Source: Noviherbaspirillum massiliense JC206
Lineage (GTDB): Bacteria; Pseudomonadota; Gammaproteobacteria; Burkholderiales; Burkholderiaceae_D
Reading direction: 5' to 3'
Length of the DNA: 64,000 bases
Assembly: GCF_000312045.1 (NCBI RefSeq)
Contig: NZ_HE978634.1
Coordinates: forward strand, 159,903 to 223,902
In this document: piece by piece, positions 8,423 to 17,689 of the stretch
How positions within the stretch are numbered: the stretch's first letter is position 1
Layout of the letters: each line of letters opens with the position of its first letter
The notes under the pieces: model-generated
The model's input: only the letters and a program-made list of their open reading frames with translations
Databases searched by the model: none
What the model was told of the DNA's origin: nothing
Program-made: the position numbers and the translations under genes

Positions 8423-10213
8423 CTATCTGGTCATCAGCCACGCGGCCCGCGCACGGGCTGCGTCCGCAGGCTGCGCATTCGGCTCCAGGCTGACCTGCGG
8501 CGCATCGTCGCCTTCCAGCCTTACCCAGAACATCATCAACTCATCACGCCGGAAGGCGTGCACGGCGACCTGATCGCCGACGCGGTAACGCGTGATCAGA
8601 TTTTCCAGATTGCTCGCCGTCACCCGCAAACCATCGACAGCAACCAGAATGTCGCCCGCCGACAAGCCTGCCTGGTGCGCCGGCCCGCCCTCGTACACAT
8701 TGGCCAGCTTGCAATCATTGCTGTCCCGCGTGGTGCGAGCGCCGAGAGCGGGCTTGCCATTCTTGCGCTTGTCGGAGAACGTGACGCCGAACGGCGCGAA
8801 CAGCTTCGCGAATGGAAAATCTTCCGTGCCGCGCACGTAGCGGTCGAAAAAGCGCTTCAGCTTCAACCCGGTCACTTCATCGAACAGCGCTTCCACCTCG
8901 GCTTCGGTAATGCCGCGCCGGCCACCTTCATAAAAGTCCCGGCCATAGCGCCGCCACAGCGTGCGCATCACGTCATCCAGCGATTTCCTGCGCCCGGTCT
9001 GTTCGCGTATCGTCAGATCCAGCGCCAGCGCCACCAGTGAACCTTTGGCGTAATAGCTGACCACTGCATTCGGTGAATTTTCATCCTGGCGATAGTATTT
9101 GACCCAGGCATCGAAGCTCGACTCTGCCACACTCTGCTTGCTGCGGCCGCTGCCGCGCAATACGCCGTTGATGGTTTTCGCGACCAGCTTGAAATACGCT
9201 GCCTCATCGATCACACCGCTGCGCACCAGCATCAGGTCGTCGTAATAACTGGTGAATCCCTCGAACAGCCACAGAAGCGTGGTATAGCCTTCATTCTGCA
9301 AGTCATACGGCGCGAAAGCTGCGGGCTTGATGCGCTTGACGTTCCAGGTATGGAAATACTCATGACTGCACAGTCCGAGATAGGTCCGGTAGCCATCGCT
9401 CATTTCCTTTTGCCCCTTGACCGGCAGGTCACCACGGGAACAGATCAGTGCGGTCGACGCACGATGCTCCAGCCCGCCGTAGCCGTCACCCACCGCCATG
9501 GTCATGAACACGTAGCGCTCCATGGGCGCGCGCTTGCTCCTTGGCTCGAACAAGGCGATCTGCGCCTCGCAAATCTTTTTCAGATCAGCGCAGAGCCGTG
9601 CCATGTCGAGATTCGGCACGCGCCCGGTGATGACGACATCATGCGGCACGCCATGCGCCCTGAATGTCGCCAGTTCGAAGGTACCCATCTCGACTGGATG
9701 GTCAATCAGCTCGTCATAATCGGCTGCGATATAGGTACCGAAGCCGTAGCGCTTCGCCTTCAGTTCCCGCAATGCAGTGGCCACCCGCCAGCCATCGTAA
9801 AAGGCGTCGTCGGGCCGGCGGATGTCCACCACATGTTCGCCCTCTTCCTGCCCCACGACCCGCAGGAACACGCTTGTGCCGTTGAAAAAGCCATGCGTCT
9901 GATCGAGATGGGCGGCGCGCACCGACAAATCCCAGGCATACACCTCATATTCGAGCGTCAGCGGTCCGCTGCAAGGTTCTGCCTGCCAGGTATGCTTGTC
10001 GAGTTTCTCGAGTGCCACTGGCTTGCCGGCGGATTCTGCGCGAATTTGCACGATATTACGTGCGAACTCGCGAATCATGTAGCTACCGGGAATCCATGCC
10101 GGCAAGGCAAAGCGCTGCCCTTCGGGGTCCGGCTGAAGTACGACGAGCGTCACGCCAAAGAGATGCGCTGCCGGGTCTTTCGGAACGATGGTGTATTGGA
10201 TTGCGTTTTTCAT
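8423..10213 (-). CDS. M61 family metallopeptidase with C-terminal PDZ domain
   Basis: A 596-residue protein related to glycyl aminopeptidase. The zinc site is HEYFHTWN (H284, E285, H288), with a downstream glutamate in WLFEGFTSYY as expected for M61. The N-terminal beta domain begins at once after the start and no signal peptide is visible. The C-terminal part has a PDZ fold ([20 protein letters not shown]). The start at 10213 follows AAGGAAGA. The natural substrate is not known for this branch of the family. Confidence 0.9.
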   Translation of the reverse strand: MKNAIQYTIVPKDPAAHLFGVTLVVLQPDPEGQRFALPAWIPGSYMIREFARNIVQIRAESAGKPVALEKLDKHTWQAEPCSGPLTLEYEVYAWDLSVRAAHLDQTHGFFNGTSVFLRVVGQEEGEHVVDIRRPDDAFYDGWRVATALRELKAKRYGFGTYIAADYDELIDHPVEMGTFELATFRAHGVPHDVVITGRVPNLDMARLCADLKKICEAQIALFEPRSKRAPMERYVFMTMAVGDGYGGLEHRASTALICSRGDLPVKGQKEMSDGYRTYLGLCSHEYFHTWNVKRIKPAAFAPYDLQNEGYTTLLWLFEGFTSYYDDLMLVRSGVIDEAAYFKLVAKTINGVLRGSGRSKQSVAESSFDAWVKYYRQDENSPNAVVSYYAKGSLVALALDLTIREQTGRRKSLDDVMRTLWRRYGRDFYEGGRRGITEAEVEALFDEVTGLKLKRFFDRYVRGTEDFPFAKLFAPFGVTFSDKRKNGKPALGARTTRDSNDCKLANVYEGGPAHQAGLSAGDILVAVDGLRVTASNLENLITRYRVGDQVAVHAFRRDELMMFWVRLEGDDAPQVSLEPNAQPADAARARAAWLMTR

Positions 10214-10456
10214 ATTCTTCCTTGCCGGGTACGCGAACGCGAGGCCATGCGCCATTCGCAGTCAAAGCGCATAGTGTAGCGGGATTGGCGGAAAAGGCCG
10301 GGGTGAGGAGAAAGGCAGGCCGGCTCGATCCTGGGAGGAATGCGTTGCGATGCCGGGATGATGTGAATGCGGATAAAGGTAGTCGCGCATACGGGATCAT
10401 TCAGGCGTCCATCGATCTGGACTCGAGCGACCCCGTTTCCGCGACTGCCGGCTTTG

Positions 10457-11179
10457 CTACTTGAGCGATGCCAGCTTGCCTTCCAAGGTCTTGGCGTCCA
10501 CTGCGCCAGGGATGCGGCTGCCGTCGGTGAAGATGATGGTCGGCGTACCGGTGACTTTCAATTTCTCGCCAAGCGCGCGGATCTTTGCGTTCGGATCCGC
10601 GGAGCAACCGGCGGGCGCGGCCGCAGGTGCTTTCCCGTTCAACATCCAGTCATCCCACGCCTTGGCACGGTCGGCGGAGCACCAGACATTCTTAGACTTG
10701 ACGGCAGAATCTTCCGCGAGGATGTTGTACATGAAGGTGTACACCGTAATGTTGTCCACCTCTTGCAGGGTATGGCGGAAACGCTTGCAGTAGCCGCAAT
10801 TCGGGTCTTCAAAGACGGCGATCACGCGCTTGCCATTGCCCTTGACTGTCTTCACCGCCGATTCAAGCGGCAGGTCGGAAAACTTCACCCGGGTCAGGTC
10901 ATCCACACGTGCTTTCGTATAGTCCTCGTGCGTTTTCGCGTCGATCACGCGACCGACAAACAGGTAGTCGGCCTTGGCATCGGTATAGAGGATGTCGCTC
11001 CCGATGCGCACTTCGAACAGTCCGGCATACGGCGTTTTCGCGACGGCATCCACTTTCGCATCCCCGCCTAGCCGCGCTTCGACCAGCTTCCTGATCGACG
11101 CTTCCTGGGCGGTTTCGGCAGAAGCCATCATGGTAATCAGTCCGAGGACTGCTGCTGCGCTTATTCTGGCTAGTCTCAT
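10457..11179 (-). CDS. dsbC: DsbC-family thiol:disulfide interchange protein
   Basis: A 240-residue periplasmic disulfide isomerase. A signal peptide (MRLARISAAA to about A21) precedes the dimerisation domain and a thioredoxin-like domain with the CGYC active site (C128, C131) inside FEDPNCGYCKRF. A second Cys pair, VWCSAD and AGCSAD, is as in DsbC. The start at 11179 follows AGGGAGA. It lies 10 bp after the hydroxylase gene and is probably co-transcribed. No DsbD reductant is encoded here. Confidence 0.93.
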   Translation of the reverse strand: MRLARISAAAVLGLITMMASAETAQEASIRKLVEARLGGDAKVDAVAKTPYAGLFEVRIGSDILYTDAKADYLFVGRVIDAKTHEDYTKARVDDLTRVKFSDLPLESAVKTVKGNGKRVIAVFEDPNCGYCKRFRHTLQEVDNITVYTFMYNILAEDSAVKSKNVWCSADRAKAWDDWMLNGKAPAAAPAGCSADPNAKIRALGEKLKVTGTPTIIFTDGSRIPGAVDAKTLEGKLASLK

Positions 11180-11189
11180 GGCTCTCCCT

Positions 11190-12404
11190 TTAATCCGTAT
11201 GTTTCCAAGGTCTTTTTCCCAATGCCTGGGCAATCAATGTGCGCTTTATGACAGGCAATTTGTTGACCAAGTTCAATCCAATGTTTCGCGCCAGCCGCAA
11301 AGGCTCGAAATCGGCCGCAAACAAGCGCTCCAGGCCATCGGTAGCAAGCTGCATCAGGAATATATCCTCTTTGCGTGCCCGCGCGTATCGCGACAATACC
11401 CGATCATCGCCGCAATCGCGATGCTGTTCACGTTCCGCAACAATTTTCAGCAAGGCGTCCACATCGCCGAAGCCAAGATTCATTCCCTGCCCGGCAAGTG
11501 GATGCACGACGTGAGCGGCATCGCCTACGAGCGCTACGCGTGATGCCGTAATTGCATGTGGCCGTATCAGGCTCAGAGGAAAAGCCCTGACGAGTTCCGG
11601 CTGCAGTGGCCGCAATGAACCGAGCTGGTGCCCGGTCAAGGCATTCAGGCGCTCGGCAAGCTGACTCAGGGAGCCATTCAGGAGCGTCTGCGCCAGGGCC
11701 TCCGGCGCCGACCACACCAGCGATACCCGCTGCCCGGGCAGGGGCAGCAAGGCCACGATGCCTTCGGCAGAGGTGAACCACTGATAGGCGACGCCGTGGT
11801 GCGGCTTGTCGCATTCGAAGTTGCTGACGATCGCCTGATGGCCATACGAGCGGTAATCGATCCCGATATCGCACTGGTTGCGCACCCAGGACTGGCCGCC
11901 GTCGGCGCCGACTAACAGTTCGGCACTGAGCATACCGCCATTGTCGAGCTGGACACTGGCGCAATCTGGGCCGGCGCGCAGGGCGACTGCCTTGCCATTC
12001 ACGATCCGAAGATTGGGCGCAAACCGCAGGGCCGTATCGAGCGCCCGATTCAGGTTGCGGTCTTCCACGATCCAGGCCAGCGCATCGGTGCGGGCGCCGT
12101 AGGCATCGAAATCGAGACGACCCGGGCGCTGTGCATCATCGCCCCGGACCACCATGCCGTCGACCGGCGCAATGCGCGCAGCGTCCATCGCATGCCAGGC
12201 CTTCACCGAATCCAGCAAGCCACGAGCCACATGGTTCAAGGCATAGACCCGCGCATCCCAAGTTTCCTCCTGAGGATTCAACTCTGACGATGCAGCCTGC
12301 GGCGCCAGCAGAGTGACGCTCAAGCCCATCTGCGCAAATCCGAGGGCAGCGGTCTTGCCGATTGCGCCATTGCCGATCACACAAATATTGCTTCGCACAT
12401 CCAT
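11190..12404 (-). CDS. UbiH/UbiF/VisC/COQ6-family FAD-dependent hydroxylase
   Basis: A 404-residue aromatic-ring hydroxylase. The dinucleotide-binding loop is GNGAIG (residues 11-16), and the second FAD motif LVGDAAHVVHPLAGQGMNLGFGD is complete. Members hydroxylate the ring of ubiquinone intermediates; which position this one modifies cannot be read from the sequence, so no symbol is given. It is the first gene of a two-gene unit with dsbC and is divergent from tRNA-Phe. Confidence 0.88.
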   Translation of the reverse strand: MDVRSNICVIGNGAIGKTAALGFAQMGLSVTLLAPQAASSELNPQEETWDARVYALNHVARGLLDSVKAWHAMDAARIAPVDGMVVRGDDAQRPGRLDFDAYGARTDALAWIVEDRNLNRALDTALRFAPNLRIVNGKAVALRAGPDCASVQLDNGGMLSAELLVGADGGQSWVRNQCDIGIDYRSYGHQAIVSNFECDKPHHGVAYQWFTSAEGIVALLPLPGQRVSLVWSAPEALAQTLLNGSLSQLAERLNALTGHQLGSLRPLQPELVRAFPLSLIRPHAITASRVALVGDAAHVVHPLAGQGMNLGFGDVDALLKIVAEREQHRDCGDDRVLSRYARARKEDIFLMQLATDGLERLFAADFEPLRLARNIGLNLVNKLPVIKRTLIAQALGKRPWKHTD

Positions 12405-12448
12405 AGAAGAAAGCCGCCGAAAATTGAAATGCCACTCGAAGAGCGGCC

Positions 12449-12454
12449 ATTATA
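12449..12454 (-). promoter_or_regulatory. candidate -10 for the hydroxylase-dsbC unit
   Basis: A perfect TATAAT on the minus strand, 45 bp before the hydroxylase start. The upstream -35 (GTGACG at 15 bp spacing) is weak. Confidence 0.4.
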
Positions 12455-12486
12455 GCTGTTGAGAAATCGCGTCACGACGATAAGTC

Positions 12487-12514
12487 TTGCATAATCCCAC
12501 AGGTTTGTTATACT
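12487..12514 (+). promoter_or_regulatory. tRNA-Phe promoter
   Basis: TTGCAT (12487-12492), a 16-bp spacer and TATACT (12509-12514) end 10 bp before the tRNA 5' end. This is a good sigma-70 match with the GC-rich discriminator typical of stable RNA genes. Confidence 0.65.
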
Positions 12515-12524
12515 TGCGCGCCTT

Positions 12525-12600
12525 GGCCCGGTAGCTCAGTTGGTAGAGCAGAGGATTGAAAATCCTTGTGTCGGTGGTTCGATTCCGCCCCAGGCCACCA
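12525..12600 (+). tRNA. tRNA-Phe (GAA)
   Basis: A 76-nt cloverleaf with encoded CCA. The anticodon loop TTGAAAA gives anticodon GAA, and the T arm GGTGG-TTCGATT-CCGCC is perfect. The acceptor stem GGCCCGG pairs with CCAGGCC except at the fifth pair, which is C against A. The anticodon stem carries a G-U at its outer end. Betaproteobacterial tRNA-Phe as I recall it has an A-U pair at position 5-68, so the mismatch is worth checking. Confidence 0.95.
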
Positions 12601-12608
12601 AGAAAATC

Positions 12609-12648
12609 AAGGGCTTACAAGTTTCGGCTTGTAAGCCCTTTTGTTTTG
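12609..12648 (+). terminator. terminator after tRNA-Phe
   Basis: A perfect 13-bp stem (12609-12621 with 12628-12640) with a TTTCGG loop, followed by TTGTTTT. It begins 8 nt after the CCA end of the tRNA. Confidence 0.85.
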
Positions 12649-12836
12649 CCTATTGTTTTGCGCACGTCCCTTTGTCGGGGGCCTGAAGACCTGGCCCTGC
12701 TTCTTTCCTGCGCTTCTGGAAAAACCTTTCTTTCCTCTGTACGGCAACGCACGCCCTTGGTACCGGACGTTCATCATGACGTTCCGCCCGCGGGCGCGAG
12801 CGGAACGAAGTGGCAGAGGAAGTCAGGGAGCTGCGG

Positions 12837-13871
12837 TCAAGCCAGCCGGAATTTGAGATCCCCCAGCTTCTCGATCGAGCTGACGACTTCGTCCCCAGCC
12901 TTCAGCCACACCTGTTTGTCCTTGGGATAGCCGGCAATCACGCCTTGAGGCGTTCCGGTGAAGATGATGTCGCCGGGCTGCAGCGTCCAGAACTTGCTGA
13001 TGTAGGAAATCATCTGCTGCGTGTTGAAGATAAAGTCGTTGGTATTGGACGACTGGCGCACTTCGCCATTGACCCGCGTTTCGATCTTCAGGTTGTTCGG
13101 ATTGCCAACCAGGTCTGCGGAGACGAAGTAGGGACCGATCGGCGCGAAGTTGTCCAGCGTCTTCCCGATCATCCACTGGCTATTGGGCAGCTCCAGCTGC
13201 AGGTCGCGCGCGGAAAAGTCGTTCGAGGTGCAGTAGCCGGCCACGTACTGCAGCACGTCCGCTTCGCTCACGTTGCGGGCCGCCTTGCCCATCACGATCA
13301 GGAGTTCGGTCTCGTAGTCGAACTTGTGCGAGATGTCCTTGGGTGGCAGCTTGATCGTGCCGTTGTGGGCAGCCAGGGCATTGTTGTACTTGTTGAAGAG
13401 CGGCGGCACGCGCGGCGGCTGCATGCCCACTTCCCTGGCGTGCTGCCGGTAGTTGAGGCCGACGCAGATGATCTTCGAAGGACGCGTGAAGAGCCTGCCA
13501 TGGGTGATCCTGGATTCGTCCAGCAAGGGCACGCCGGAGGACGGTGCGGCAGCAATCACCTGCTTGAGGCCGTCGGCATTGCCTTCCTGGAGCAGCTCAT
13601 CCAGCGTCAGCGGTGCGGCAATTTTGCGCTTGGCGGCAACTGCCCGCACATCGATGACACCCTTGTCCGTCACTGCGCCCAGCGTCTCGGTGCCATCGGC
13701 ATTCCGCATCGACAGCAGCCTGACCCCTTCCGGCATCTTGTGTGGGCCGTTATAGCGGGCGCTGGCCGTGTTTGTCGCCTTTGCTACATTAGCGCACCCC
13801 GTCATGCCAGCCGCTGTCAGTCCGACGCCGGCAGCGCCGACCCCTTTGAGAAAGTTGCGTCTTGAAGCCAT
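12837..13871 (-). CDS. fumarylacetoacetate hydrolase family protein with Tat-type signal
   Basis: A 344-residue protein. The C-terminal two thirds form the FAH fold (CVGLNYRQHAREVG, then DYETELLIVMGK and FSARDLQLE with the acidic metal ligands, and PGDIIFTGTPQGV). Relatives cleave or decarboxylate 2-oxo acids with Mg2+. Unusually the N terminus is SRRNFLKG followed by a hydrophobic stretch and MTGC, which reads as a Tat signal with a lipobox. The start at 13871 follows GAGGAGA. It probably acts folded in the periplasm; the substrate is unknown. Confidence 0.85.
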   Translation of the reverse strand: MASRRNFLKGVGAAGVGLTAAGMTGCANVAKATNTASARYNGPHKMPEGVRLLSMRNADGTETLGAVTDKGVIDVRAVAAKRKIAAPLTLDELLQEGNADGLKQVIAAAPSSGVPLLDESRITHGRLFTRPSKIICVGLNYRQHAREVGMQPPRVPPLFNKYNNALAAHNGTIKLPPKDISHKFDYETELLIVMGKAARNVSEADVLQYVAGYCTSNDFSARDLQLELPNSQWMIGKTLDNFAPIGPYFVSADLVGNPNNLKIETRVNGEVRQSSNTNDFIFNTQQMISYISKFWTLQPGDIIFTGTPQGVIAGYPKDKQVWLKAGDEVVSSIEKLGDLKFRLA

Positions 13872-14130
13872 GTTGTCTCCTCTTGTGTCGTTATGGAGTT
13901 TTAAATTGGATTTCGCATTGGCATGGCACGCACGACGGAGGCATGTAACTTTATTCCGGGGCTGCGCGCCCTCACCCATGCGCAATCCGCTCTAAAATTA
14001 CACAACGCTGGATTCACGTATTGTCAGGAATCAACGACCTGTCGAGGGCTGCGAGTTTCGCTTTTCAGCCCTTTCGCTTTTGTCCGCCCATAGGATTTGT
14101 GCCGAGGGAAATCACGGAAAAAGCTGCTGC

Positions 14131-15378
14131 TTACGAATTCGCCGCCTTGGCTTGCAATTCCGCTTCCGGCTGCACCGCCTGCAGCTTCCTTTGGCGCAGA
14201 CCGCGCGCCAAGTCGATGGCAAGACGCAGCACGGGATTATCCCGGCGCTCGGGGGCTTGGAGCCAGAGCCGGAACTGCCGCTCATGGCGCCTGGCGAGAT
14301 TCCGCAGGACCACATCGCAGCTCAACACCATGTGCTTGCGCGAGCGGTAGATGGCGAGGTGATCAAGGCCACGCTCGATGCCGCCGAGCCGGTACTTGTA
14401 ATCGTTTTGCCCCCACAGGAAATGGTATTCCCGGCCGCCGCGGGCGATGCATTCGCAAATGGTGAAGTAACAGCAGAGGGTCCCGAGCCGGTAGTCGTTA
14501 TATTCGGAATCATGGCTGATCACATCCAGGAAATAATTGCTGCCCGCCTGGTAATTGATCGTCCCGGCACATACCCTGCCATCTATCTCGAGCACGCTCA
14601 CCAGTCCATGCGAACGGGCAAGCTGGAGCACACGCTGCACCTCCTCTTCATCCTTGTTGGATACCCTGCCCTTCTCCGCCATGCGCGCCCGGTTCAGCTG
14701 GATGATGTCCCGGACATGCTTTTCCTGTACCTCCTCCCCCGTGTAGACAACATGGCGATATGAGGGAAAGCTTCGCTTCAGCTTGTTCTGATAACGGCCC
14801 AGATAGTTGCGTGTGGCCTTGCCCAGGCTGGCCCGATACTCCTCTGCGGTATCGGGCAAAGTCAGGACAATGTCTTCAAGGCAGTTGAAGCGCTGCATGG
14901 GCAAGCGCATTCCACCGGTCTCGGCAGTAACCGCATGCAGGGAAATGACTTTCACCGATGCGTAGGTGCTGAAGATGAAGTCGGCAAAACGCTGCAGTTC
15001 GACGCCACTGATCCTGGCGCCTTCATTGAGGACTTGCACCCGCGTTTTCTCGCGGAGAAACAGCAGCATGCTGACCAGTTCTCCGCCTTCACGCACCATG
15101 CAAGTGCTGATGTTTCCGATGTTGACGCCGCGGCATACGGTTATCTCGCTCAGCGACGAAAAAATATTGCCGTACAGCCGCTCCAGCTCCGACTCGACAA
15201 AAGGCGGCACAGCATTCTCGTAACACGCAACCGAGTAGCCATCGCAGTTCAGGATATGTGACGGCTCGGATTCCCCGACCGGCATATGCAGCAACTGCAA
15301 GTCCCTATTCGATACCCCCCCGTTTCCGGGCGCCGCCGCCTCATTCTCGAGCTCCCGGCATTTCGTATCAAGTGCCAT
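14131..15378 (-). CDS. GNAT (BioF2-like) acetyltransferase paralogue 1
   Basis: A 415-residue protein with the double GNAT-like architecture of acetyltransferases found near polysaccharide genes. The core is DIVLTLPDTAEEYRASLGKA (roughly residues 176-195), ATRNYLGRY, IIQLNRARMAEKGRVS and the C-terminal EYHFLWGQNDYKYRLG. It is clearly homologous along its length to the divergent neighbour. The start at 15378 is preceded by AAGAAG; the frame continues upstream to 15543 but without family-like sequence. No glycan-synthesis gene is adjacent, so the acceptor is unknown. Confidence 0.75.
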   Translation of the reverse strand: MALDTKCRELENEAAAPGNGGVSNRDLQLLHMPVGESEPSHILNCDGYSVACYENAVPPFVESELERLYGNIFSSLSEITVCRGVNIGNISTCMVREGGELVSMLLFLREKTRVQVLNEGARISGVELQRFADFIFSTYASVKVISLHAVTAETGGMRLPMQRFNCLEDIVLTLPDTAEEYRASLGKATRNYLGRYQNKLKRSFPSYRHVVYTGEEVQEKHVRDIIQLNRARMAEKGRVSNKDEEEVQRVLQLARSHGLVSVLEIDGRVCAGTINYQAGSNYFLDVISHDSEYNDYRLGTLCCYFTICECIARGGREYHFLWGQNDYKYRLGGIERGLDHLAIYRSRKHMVLSCDVVLRNLARRHERQFRLWLQAPERRDNPVLRLAIDLARGLRQRKLQAVQPEAELQAKAANS

Positions 15379-15703
15379 ATGCGCGCTTCTTGACTTATTG
15401 ATTGATGGAATACTTTCCCTTGATATCTTTCGGCATTCCAAAGCGACTGCGAAGGAGGAAACGAGTCCTGCGCGAACTGAAGGAAATGCCAGTCTTGTTC
15501 GAGCAGCGTAAAGACATATTCGTTTTTTGTTGATGGTTTCCATTGTGTGGAATCAAGAACTCTCTCCAAGTTCCAGGACACATCTTGCAAAATCGCGTTT
15601 CCTTGTTAAAGCACAAGAAACATGACTTGCGGGTGTTGGAAAGTACAACAGATGTGGATGTGCGCTCGTCCATCGAGTGCAGCCCACCTGGAAAATAGGG
15701 AAC
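15379..15703. other. divergent intergenic region between GNAT paralogues
   Basis: About 325 bp between two divergent starts, visibly richer in A and T than the flanking genes. An open minus-strand frame covers part of it but has no recognisable protein. No convincing -35/-10 pair or operator palindrome stands out by eye. It presumably holds both promoters. Confidence 0.4.
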
Positions 15704-16882
15704 ATGGAATTTGACAACATGACCGCAGGCAGTCCGCTCGCTGATGTATCCTCCATCACGCTGGAACCGAGGCAGGCAGGCATTCCGGGCAGCATTTCCA
15801 TCACCTGTTACGAGCATGATGTCCCACCCTTTGTCGAAGCCGAGCTCGAGCGCCTGTACGCGCACATCTATTCATCGCTGGTCCAGTTCAGGATTTATGG
15901 GGGTCTCAACGAGCAGACGAATACCTATGTCGTCCATGAAGGCGAGAAAGTCGTCACCATATTTCTGTTCCGCATTGACGGAGAATCGGTGGAAGTGCTG
16001 AACCAGAGCATCTGGATCAGCAACGAGGATATTCTCCGGTTCGCACGCCACATCTTTTCCGCTTATCCCTCAATCAAGCGCATTGCCTTCCATGCGGTGC
16101 GGGCCGACGCGCTGCAGCTTCCCTATCCGCATCAGCGTTTCAACTGCACGGATGACATCGTCATCACTCTGCCTTCGACGGCCGAGGAATATCTCGCAAG
16201 CCTCGGCAAGAACACGCGCAGGAACATCAAGCGCTACATGGACCGGCTCAAGCGCAGCTTTCCCTCGTTCCGCTATGAGTGCCATGTGAAGGATGAGATC
16301 AACGAGCAGCAGGTACGCGAGATCATCGGCTTCAATCGCGCCAGGATGGCCGGCAAGAACAAGGTGTCGACGCTGGATCAGCTGGAAGAAGAACGCATCG
16401 TCCAGCTCGTCAAAGCCTGCGGGCTGTTCGGCGTCGCCACCATTGACGGCCGCACCTGCGCTGGCGGCATCGCTTATCGCTGCGGGGACAATTATTTCCT
16501 GTACGTCATCGCGCACGATCCGGCCTATGACGATTACTGGATCGGGATACTCTGCTGCTACCTGACGATTTGCGAATGCATCGCCCGTGGCGGCAAGGCC
16601 TTTCACTTCCTGTGGGGCCGCTACGAATACAAGTTCACCCTGGGCGCAGTCCTTCGCCAGCTGGACCGCATCATCATCTACCGATCGCGCTTGCAGTTCC
16701 TCCTGCATGCAAGGATGGCGTTGCGGATCGCTTTCAACGGCTACATGCACAAGCTGAAATTCGGGCTGCTGGAAAAAGCCCGGCGGCGCGACAGTTTCTC
16801 CGCGCGACTGCTCTCCGATTGCTTCAACCATGGCCGCCGGCTGAAGCGGTTTGCCGACGGCCTGCTGCAGCGCCGAACATGA
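15704..16882 (+). CDS. GNAT (BioF2-like) acetyltransferase paralogue 2
   Basis: A 392-residue homologue of the divergent gene. Shared blocks include VPPFVEAELERLY, RFNCTDDIVITLP, TAEEYLASLGKNTR, LKRSFPSFRY, GFNRARMAGK, CCYLTICECIARGGK and FHFLWGR. The start at 15704 (MEFDNMTAG) follows AGGGAA. There is no signal peptide or transmembrane segment. The C-terminal 60 residues are strongly basic (RRRD, RRLKR), as in paralogue 1. An aminoacyl- or acetyl-transfer role on a surface polymer is plausible but unproven. Confidence 0.75.
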   Translation: MEFDNMTAGSPLADVSSITLEPRQAGIPGSISITCYEHDVPPFVEAELERLYAHIYSSLVQFRIYGGLNEQTNTYVVHEGEKVVTIFLFRIDGESVEVLNQSIWISNEDILRFARHIFSAYPSIKRIAFHAVRADALQLPYPHQRFNCTDDIVITLPSTAEEYLASLGKNTRRNIKRYMDRLKRSFPSFRYECHVKDEINEQQVREIIGFNRARMAGKNKVSTLDQLEEERIVQLVKACGLFGVATIDGRTCAGGIAYRCGDNYFLYVIAHDPAYDDYWIGILCCYLTICECIARGGKAFHFLWGRYEYKFTLGAVLRQLDRIIIYRSRLQFLLHARMALRIAFNGYMHKLKFGLLEKARRRDSFSARLLSDCFNHGRRLKRFADGLLQRRT

Positions 16883-17051
16883 ACCCTGCCCTCTTGCCCG
16901 CCACATGAATCCGCGTAGTGCAACTGGCACTGATTCGGGACAGAGAAACTTCTTGTCAAAAAGTCCATCGAACGGATGTCATTGAACTAGATGCGTTCAA
17001 TGATATTTTCCGCCGCGCAAATCATTCCCGCCGCGGTGGATGGAGATGGCA

Positions 17052-17567
17052 ATGCGATCGAAGCGAACAATCAGAACCTGCATCGGCCTGTCTCTGGTAC
17101 TCGCCTCCATGAGCCTTGCAGTTGCAGCGAAAGAGCCGGCTCCCGAGAAAGCGAATCCCGAGACCGCGAAGACCAGCAAAAAGCCGAAACTCGACCGCTC
17201 CGGCAAGCCACGCCGTGGCAAGGCGTCCTATTACGGCAAGGAGTTCCACGGCAGGAAAATGGCCGACGGCACGCCCATGAATCCGAACTCGAATGTTGCC
17301 GCGAGCAGGACGCTGCCGCTCGGCACCAAGGCCAGGGTCACCAACCTGGAGAACGGGAAAAGCGCCGTGGTCGAAATCCGCGACCGCGGCCCCTATGTGG
17401 ATGGACGCATCGTCGACCTGACGCCCAAGGTCGCGGATGCACTCGACATGCGGGAACAGGGTGTCGTGCCGGTCGAGGTCAAGCCGATCGAACTGCCTGG
17501 ATCGCCCGCCCGCGCCGCCCCCCCCACACCGGAACCGCAACAGGCTGCCGCCGAGCTTACCCCCTGA
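17052..17567 (+). CDS. RlpA-like septal ring lytic transglycosylase family protein
   Basis: A 171-residue exported protein. A signal peptide (to about AVAA, residue 27) leads into a Lys/Pro-rich linker and a double-psi beta-barrel with GKASYYGKEFHGRKMADG, ASRTLPLGTKARVTNL and IRDRGPYVDGRIVDL, the RlpA signature. It lacks the lipobox and the C-terminal SPOR domain of the enterobacterial protein. Of three close ATGs I choose 17052, which has GGAG at a proper distance. Transglycosylase activity is known for some RlpA proteins only. Confidence 0.85.
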   Translation: MRSKRTIRTCIGLSLVLASMSLAVAAKEPAPEKANPETAKTSKKPKLDRSGKPRRGKASYYGKEFHGRKMADGTPMNPNSNVAASRTLPLGTKARVTNLENGKSAVVEIRDRGPYVDGRIVDLTPKVADALDMREQGVVPVEVKPIELPGSPARAAPPTPEPQQAAAELTP

Positions 17568-17689
17568 AGAAGTGGCCTGGCGACATGTCCGGACTACCCG
17601 CCGGCAAGAATGACCGAAGCGGACTATAGTGTCGATCTTTTGCGCAGCTGCAGCGTCGCGCCTGCGCTTTCTCATCCCATCGTCCGTAC

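Noticed and set aside
12781-12806. Hairpin GTTCCGC/GCGGAAC as a terminator for the FAH-family gene
   Set aside because: There is no T run on the minus strand after it, so it is not a rho-independent terminator by sequence.
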